NCBI RefSeq assembly: GCF_020829645.1
Contig: NZ_JAIVFS010000088.1
Location: forward strand, 1 to 35,321
Direction of reading: 5' to 3'
Source: Nostoc mirabile CHAB5784
GTDB lineage: Bacteria; Cyanobacteriota; Cyanobacteriia; Cyanobacteriales; Nostocaceae
Length of the DNA: 35,321 nucleotides
The translations under genes and the position numbers were made by a program. Numbering within the stretch: the first letter of the stretch is position 1; each line of letters begins with the position of its first letter. The notes below the pieces were generated by a model. That model saw only the letters and a list, made by a program, of their open reading frames with translations. It had not been told where the DNA came from and searched no databases. This document shows positions 32,833 to 35,321 of the stretch, piece after piece.

Positions 32833-34037
32833 AGAGCTGCCGTTACCTGAATTAAACCTTTACCTTGGCGTTCTCTGTCATGTCCCAAATCTTGACAACT
32901 TGTGAGCAGTCCGTCAATTAAATCCAATACCGGAATTTGCTTACTATACTTCTCTAAGATTAACGCTGCTACACCAGAAACGATTGGGGTTGCCATTGAA
33001 GTTCCGTCCCAAGCTTCGTAACCACCACCTTGAACTGATGAATAAACTCCTTCTCCAGGCGCAACCAAAGAGGGAACATCATAAGAATGATTATTAACAG
33101 ATATCCTGCCACTGCCGCTAAAACCGGCAACTTTACTATTAAAGTTTGTCGCACCTACTGAAACTGAACTCCGACAGTTTGCTGGTGTTCTAGTATTGTT
33201 ACGTCCATTGTTACCAACAGCACAAACAGGGAGTATACCAACTGCCAGTAGAGTATCAATGACATCGCTCATTTCATAAGCATAAGTAGGAAGACCAGCT
33301 GAGATATTGGCAATATTCACGTCTACTCGAAGTGCTAGCCAGTCCAGCCACATCACAAAGTTTGATAAGTTACCAGTACCTCTTGGGATAAGTACGCCGT
33401 CGATTAATTTAGTTTCTGGCGCAACGCCAACCTGCTTACCACAAATTAGTCCAGCTACGTGAGTACCATGACCATCAGTATCTTGAGAAATTGTTAACTG
33501 GATTTGCTTACTTCTATCATTAAAACTATAAGATTCAGTTACCTTGCCTTGCAATTCTGGGTGGGTTGAGTCGATACCTGTGTCGAGGACAGCAATGGTG
33601 ATGTTTTTCCCAGTGCCTGTAAATCCATTTTGACGTGCTATGTTGAGAGCGATCGCATCTAAATGCCACAATTCATTTTTGGTGAGTTCATCTTTAGTAT
33701 CTGCATTCCGTTGCGGCTGAATCAACTCAATCGGCTGATCGCGTAAAATTAAGACATTGGGTAACTCCTCACGAATCCTCTGGGCTTCTTCATCCGGCAT
33801 TTCTACAACACTTGCACCAGTAATCCCTGAGTAATCTGGATACTTTGCTACTTCGCTTGTGTCCTTTTGTGCATCCTCCAACCAGTCTTCAATTTCTTGG
33901 TGTACTGGATCTTCTTGCCAAAAATTTACAACTTCTGCAACTTGCGCCTTACGACTTTCCGGTGTAAATTTTCTAAATCCAAGTTTTAGCGATCGCGCTA
34001 ATGATGTTGCTTTGGGTCGAATAATGTAAACGCTCAT
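32829..34037 (-). CDS. Cytoplasmic subtilisin-like serine protease (S8), partner of the NACHT protein, 402 aa
   Basis: This is a complete S8 catalytic domain: Asp in ITIAVLDTGIDSTHPEL, His in DTDGHGTHVAGLI, oxyanion Asn in CAVGNNGRNN, and Ser in WDGTSMATPIVSGVAALIL. I start at ATG 34037 (MSVYIIRPKATSLARSLKLG), which follows a good purine-rich site. The extra 14 upstream residues have no support. No signal peptide or membrane helix is visible, so the protease should be cytoplasmic, unusual for a subtilase. Residues about 75-115 (ITGASVVEMPDEEAQRIREE, LPNVLILRDQPIELIQP) look like the second half of an I9 propeptide, placed before the catalytic core. The stop overlaps the NACHT start. Likely role: a protease effector held inactive until the NACHT protein is triggered (inference from context). 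Confidence 0.88.
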   Translation of the reverse strand: MSVYIIRPKATSLARSLKLGFRKFTPESRKAQVAEVVNFWQEDPVHQEIEDWLEDAQKDTSEVAKYPDYSGITGASVVEMPDEEAQRIREELPNVLILRDQPIELIQPQRNADTKDELTKNELWHLDAIALNIARQNGFTGTGKNITIAVLDTGIDSTHPELQGKVTESYSFNDRSKQIQLTISQDTDGHGTHVAGLICGKQVGVAPETKLIDGVLIPRGTGNLSNFVMWLDWLALRVDVNIANISAGLPTYAYEMSDVIDTLLAVGILPVCAVGNNGRNNTRTPANCRSSVSVGATNFNSKVAGFSGSGRISVNNHSYDVPSLVAPGEGVYSSVQGGGYEAWDGTSMATPIVSGVAALILEKYSKQIPVLDLIDGLLTSCQDLGHDRERQGKGLIQVTAAL

Positions 34038-34205
34038 CAAAGACTCCTTATTATAAAATAAGCAAGATGTCTGCTTCACGAATAGACTATTACATTTTTT
34101 ACAGTTTTCATAGTAATAAATACCTGCCCTTGTGCAGTGATTTGGTATGATATGAAGCAGGTTCTATAAGCTACAAAAGGTGAAACAGCTAATTCCGGGT
34201 CTATT

Positions 34206-34973
34206 ATGACAACTACACCAAGCTTCAATTCCTGGGTTATCTGTCCCCAACCAAATCCTCAAGCTAACTTGCGTTTATTCTGCTTCCCCTACGCTGGTGG
34301 GAACTCGGCGATTTTTCGCACATGGCCTAATAATCTTCCTAGTAATGTCGAAGTCTGCGCTGTGGAATATCCGGGACGGGGAAGACAGATTAAGTCAGCA
34401 CCATTGACGCGATTAGAATCTCTTGTTGAAGCGATCGCTCCAGTTCTCATGCCATACTTAGACAAACCATTCGCCTTCTTCGGTCACAGTATGGGCGGAT
34501 TAGTTAGCTTTGAGTTGACCCATCTACTTCGTCAGTATAGTCTTGCTCCCTTTCACCTGTTCATATCTGCTCGTCGCGCCCCGCAAATCCCGCCCACAAA
34601 ACCACCCCTCCATATCCTATCAGACCCTGATTTGCTCAATGAGCTACGCAGTCTTAACGGTACACCCAAAGCAGTACTAGAAAGCATGGAACTGATGCAG
34701 ATGTTCCTCCCCATTTTGCGGGCAGATTTTGCCGTTCTGGAAACTTATATTTACACTCAAAAACAGCCTCTGGAGTGTCCTATTACTGTTTTTGGTGGTT
34801 TGCAAGACCAAGAAGTTAGTCATGAGGCATTGCAAGCATGGCGAGAGCAGACGATTGCTGCTTTCTCATTACATGAGTTCAACAGTGACCACTTTTTTAT
34901 CCATTCACAGCAAGAATTATTACTTAAACTTATATCTCAAGAATTGCAGATGCGTCAGCGCAGCTCGTACTAG
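34206..34973 (+). CDS. Type II thioesterase (alpha/beta hydrolase, GrsT/TycF-like), 255 aa
   Basis: These external thioesterases remove stalled or wrong acyl groups from the phosphopantetheine arms of PKS and NRPS enzymes. The catalytic triad is visible: Ser95 in FFGHSMGGLVS, Asp201 in GGLQDQEVS and His229 in NSDHFFIHS. The N-terminus LRLFCFPYAGGNSAIFRTWP and the EYPGRGRQ motif are typical of the family. The length is normal. No synthase gene is in the window, so its partner assembly line, if any, is further right or elsewhere. The gene starts at ATG 34206, divergent from the protease-NACHT pair and separated from it by about 170 bp. Confidence 0.93.
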   Translation: MTTTPSFNSWVICPQPNPQANLRLFCFPYAGGNSAIFRTWPNNLPSNVEVCAVEYPGRGRQIKSAPLTRLESLVEAIAPVLMPYLDKPFAFFGHSMGGLVSFELTHLLRQYSLAPFHLFISARRAPQIPPTKPPLHILSDPDLLNELRSLNGTPKAVLESMELMQMFLPILRADFAVLETYIYTQKQPLECPITVFGGLQDQEVSHEALQAWREQTIAAFSLHEFNSDHFFIHSQQELLLKLISQELQMRQRSSY

Positions 34974-35215
34974 TACAGCGCGGTTTTAAACAAGCAAAAG
35001 CCTTGATATACAAAACTTTTGACACTTCGACTTCGCTCAGTGTTAACTTTTGACTTTTGATACCAATTCAAATAATGTTTGCGACACATCAATTATTTGT
35101 AAGGGCACAACATTGTTCATTAGTGTCAACTTAAGCTAAAAATAGCAAAACTTTCGACTTGACTCACCCGCCTAGAACTAAAGTTCTTTGGCTTTTATAG
35201 CCGTAGCCATTTTAA
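34974..35215. other. Spacer with dispersed-repeat fragments
   Basis: It contains ttcgacttcgctcagtgtta and ttttgacttttgatacc, which are common dispersed fragments in Nostoc-type genomes, and a small palindrome, agaactaaagttct, near 35175. No gene is seen. Confidence 0.5.
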
Positions 35216-35320
35216 TTAGGACGCAGCTTGCTTGAGAACGATTTCCATAGCATCACGTAAATTATCAGATTTAAGTAATAGCTTGCGAATTCTGCTTTTT
35301 AAAGTCGCCCAACACTTTTC
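35216..35320 (-). CDS. IS630-type transposase, C-terminal 34 residues (partial, runs off the window)
   Basis: On the minus strand the window edge reads EKCWATLKSRIRKLLLKSDN, then LRDAMEIVLKQAAS and a TAA stop. E-K-C/x-W-x2-L-K is the C-terminal DDE-glutamate region of orfB-type IS630 transposases (usual form: NxIEKxWxxLKxxIRK). The body of the element lies beyond the right edge. It belongs to a different IS630 subgroup from the relic at 25396-25599. Confidence 0.8.
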   Translation of the reverse strand, partial: EKCWATLKSRIRKLLLKSDNLRDAMEIVLKQAAS

Positions 35321-35321
35321 A

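Overview
The window looks like a filamentous, Nostoc/Anabaena/Calothrix-type cyanobacterium. The evidence is the frequent HIP1 octamer GCGATCGC, heptanucleotide short tandem repeats, many nested palindromic dispersed repeats, a cyanobacterial SLH-OprB porin, a carotenoid oxygenase, IS630-type remnants, and the low-to-moderate GC of the intergenic DNA. No rRNA, tRNA or CRISPR array was recognised.

Layout. (1) 1-5.4 kb: a possible gene tail, an unknown single-pass membrane protein, an SLH/OprB-type outer-membrane porin, a repeat-rich spacer, then thrC (threonine synthase) followed on the same strand by a MoaD/ThiS-like sulfur-carrier protein. (2) 6.2-21.5 kb: six consecutive + strand genes for exported proteins. 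Five are built from DUF11-like, SdrD/SpaA-like, Calx-beta and GEVED-type beta-sandwich modules. The sixth (1322 aa) looks like an outer-membrane beta-barrel with periplasmic Ig-like domains, and its start overlaps the stop of a DUF11/SdrD gene. I read this as a cell-surface protein locus: secreted modular adhesins plus a dedicated outer-membrane partner. (3) 21.7-25.3 kb: miaB and an RTX-tailed subtilisin-fold protein with a non-canonical active site. (4) 25.4-30 kb: an IS630 remnant, a small PEGA-like protein, a glycine-zipper peptide with a double-glycine leader (bacteriocin-like), a carotenoid cleavage oxygenase, a single-domain haemoglobin, and three complex repeat blocks. (5) 30.1-34.0 kb, minus strand: a cytoplasmic subtilisin-like protease whose stop overlaps (ATGA) the start of a NACHT NTPase gene, followed by a HicB-like ORF whose 3' end lies inside a nested palindromic repeat. 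(6) 34.2-35.3 kb: a type II thioesterase and the C-terminal end of an IS630-type transposase running off the window.

Most interesting points. The protease-NACHT pair has the architecture of an immune or cell-death STAND module. Both proteins appear, by eye, to carry a subtilisin-propeptide-like (I9-like) segment near the N-terminus, which suggests the NACHT protein could restrain its protease in trans. The NACHT C-terminus is a highly repetitive region that looks prone to length change. The adhesin/barrel locus is the second candidate for a little-described system. Dispersed repeats have entered coding sequence in at least four places: the 233-aa, 203-aa and 1322-aa proteins and the HicB-like ORF.
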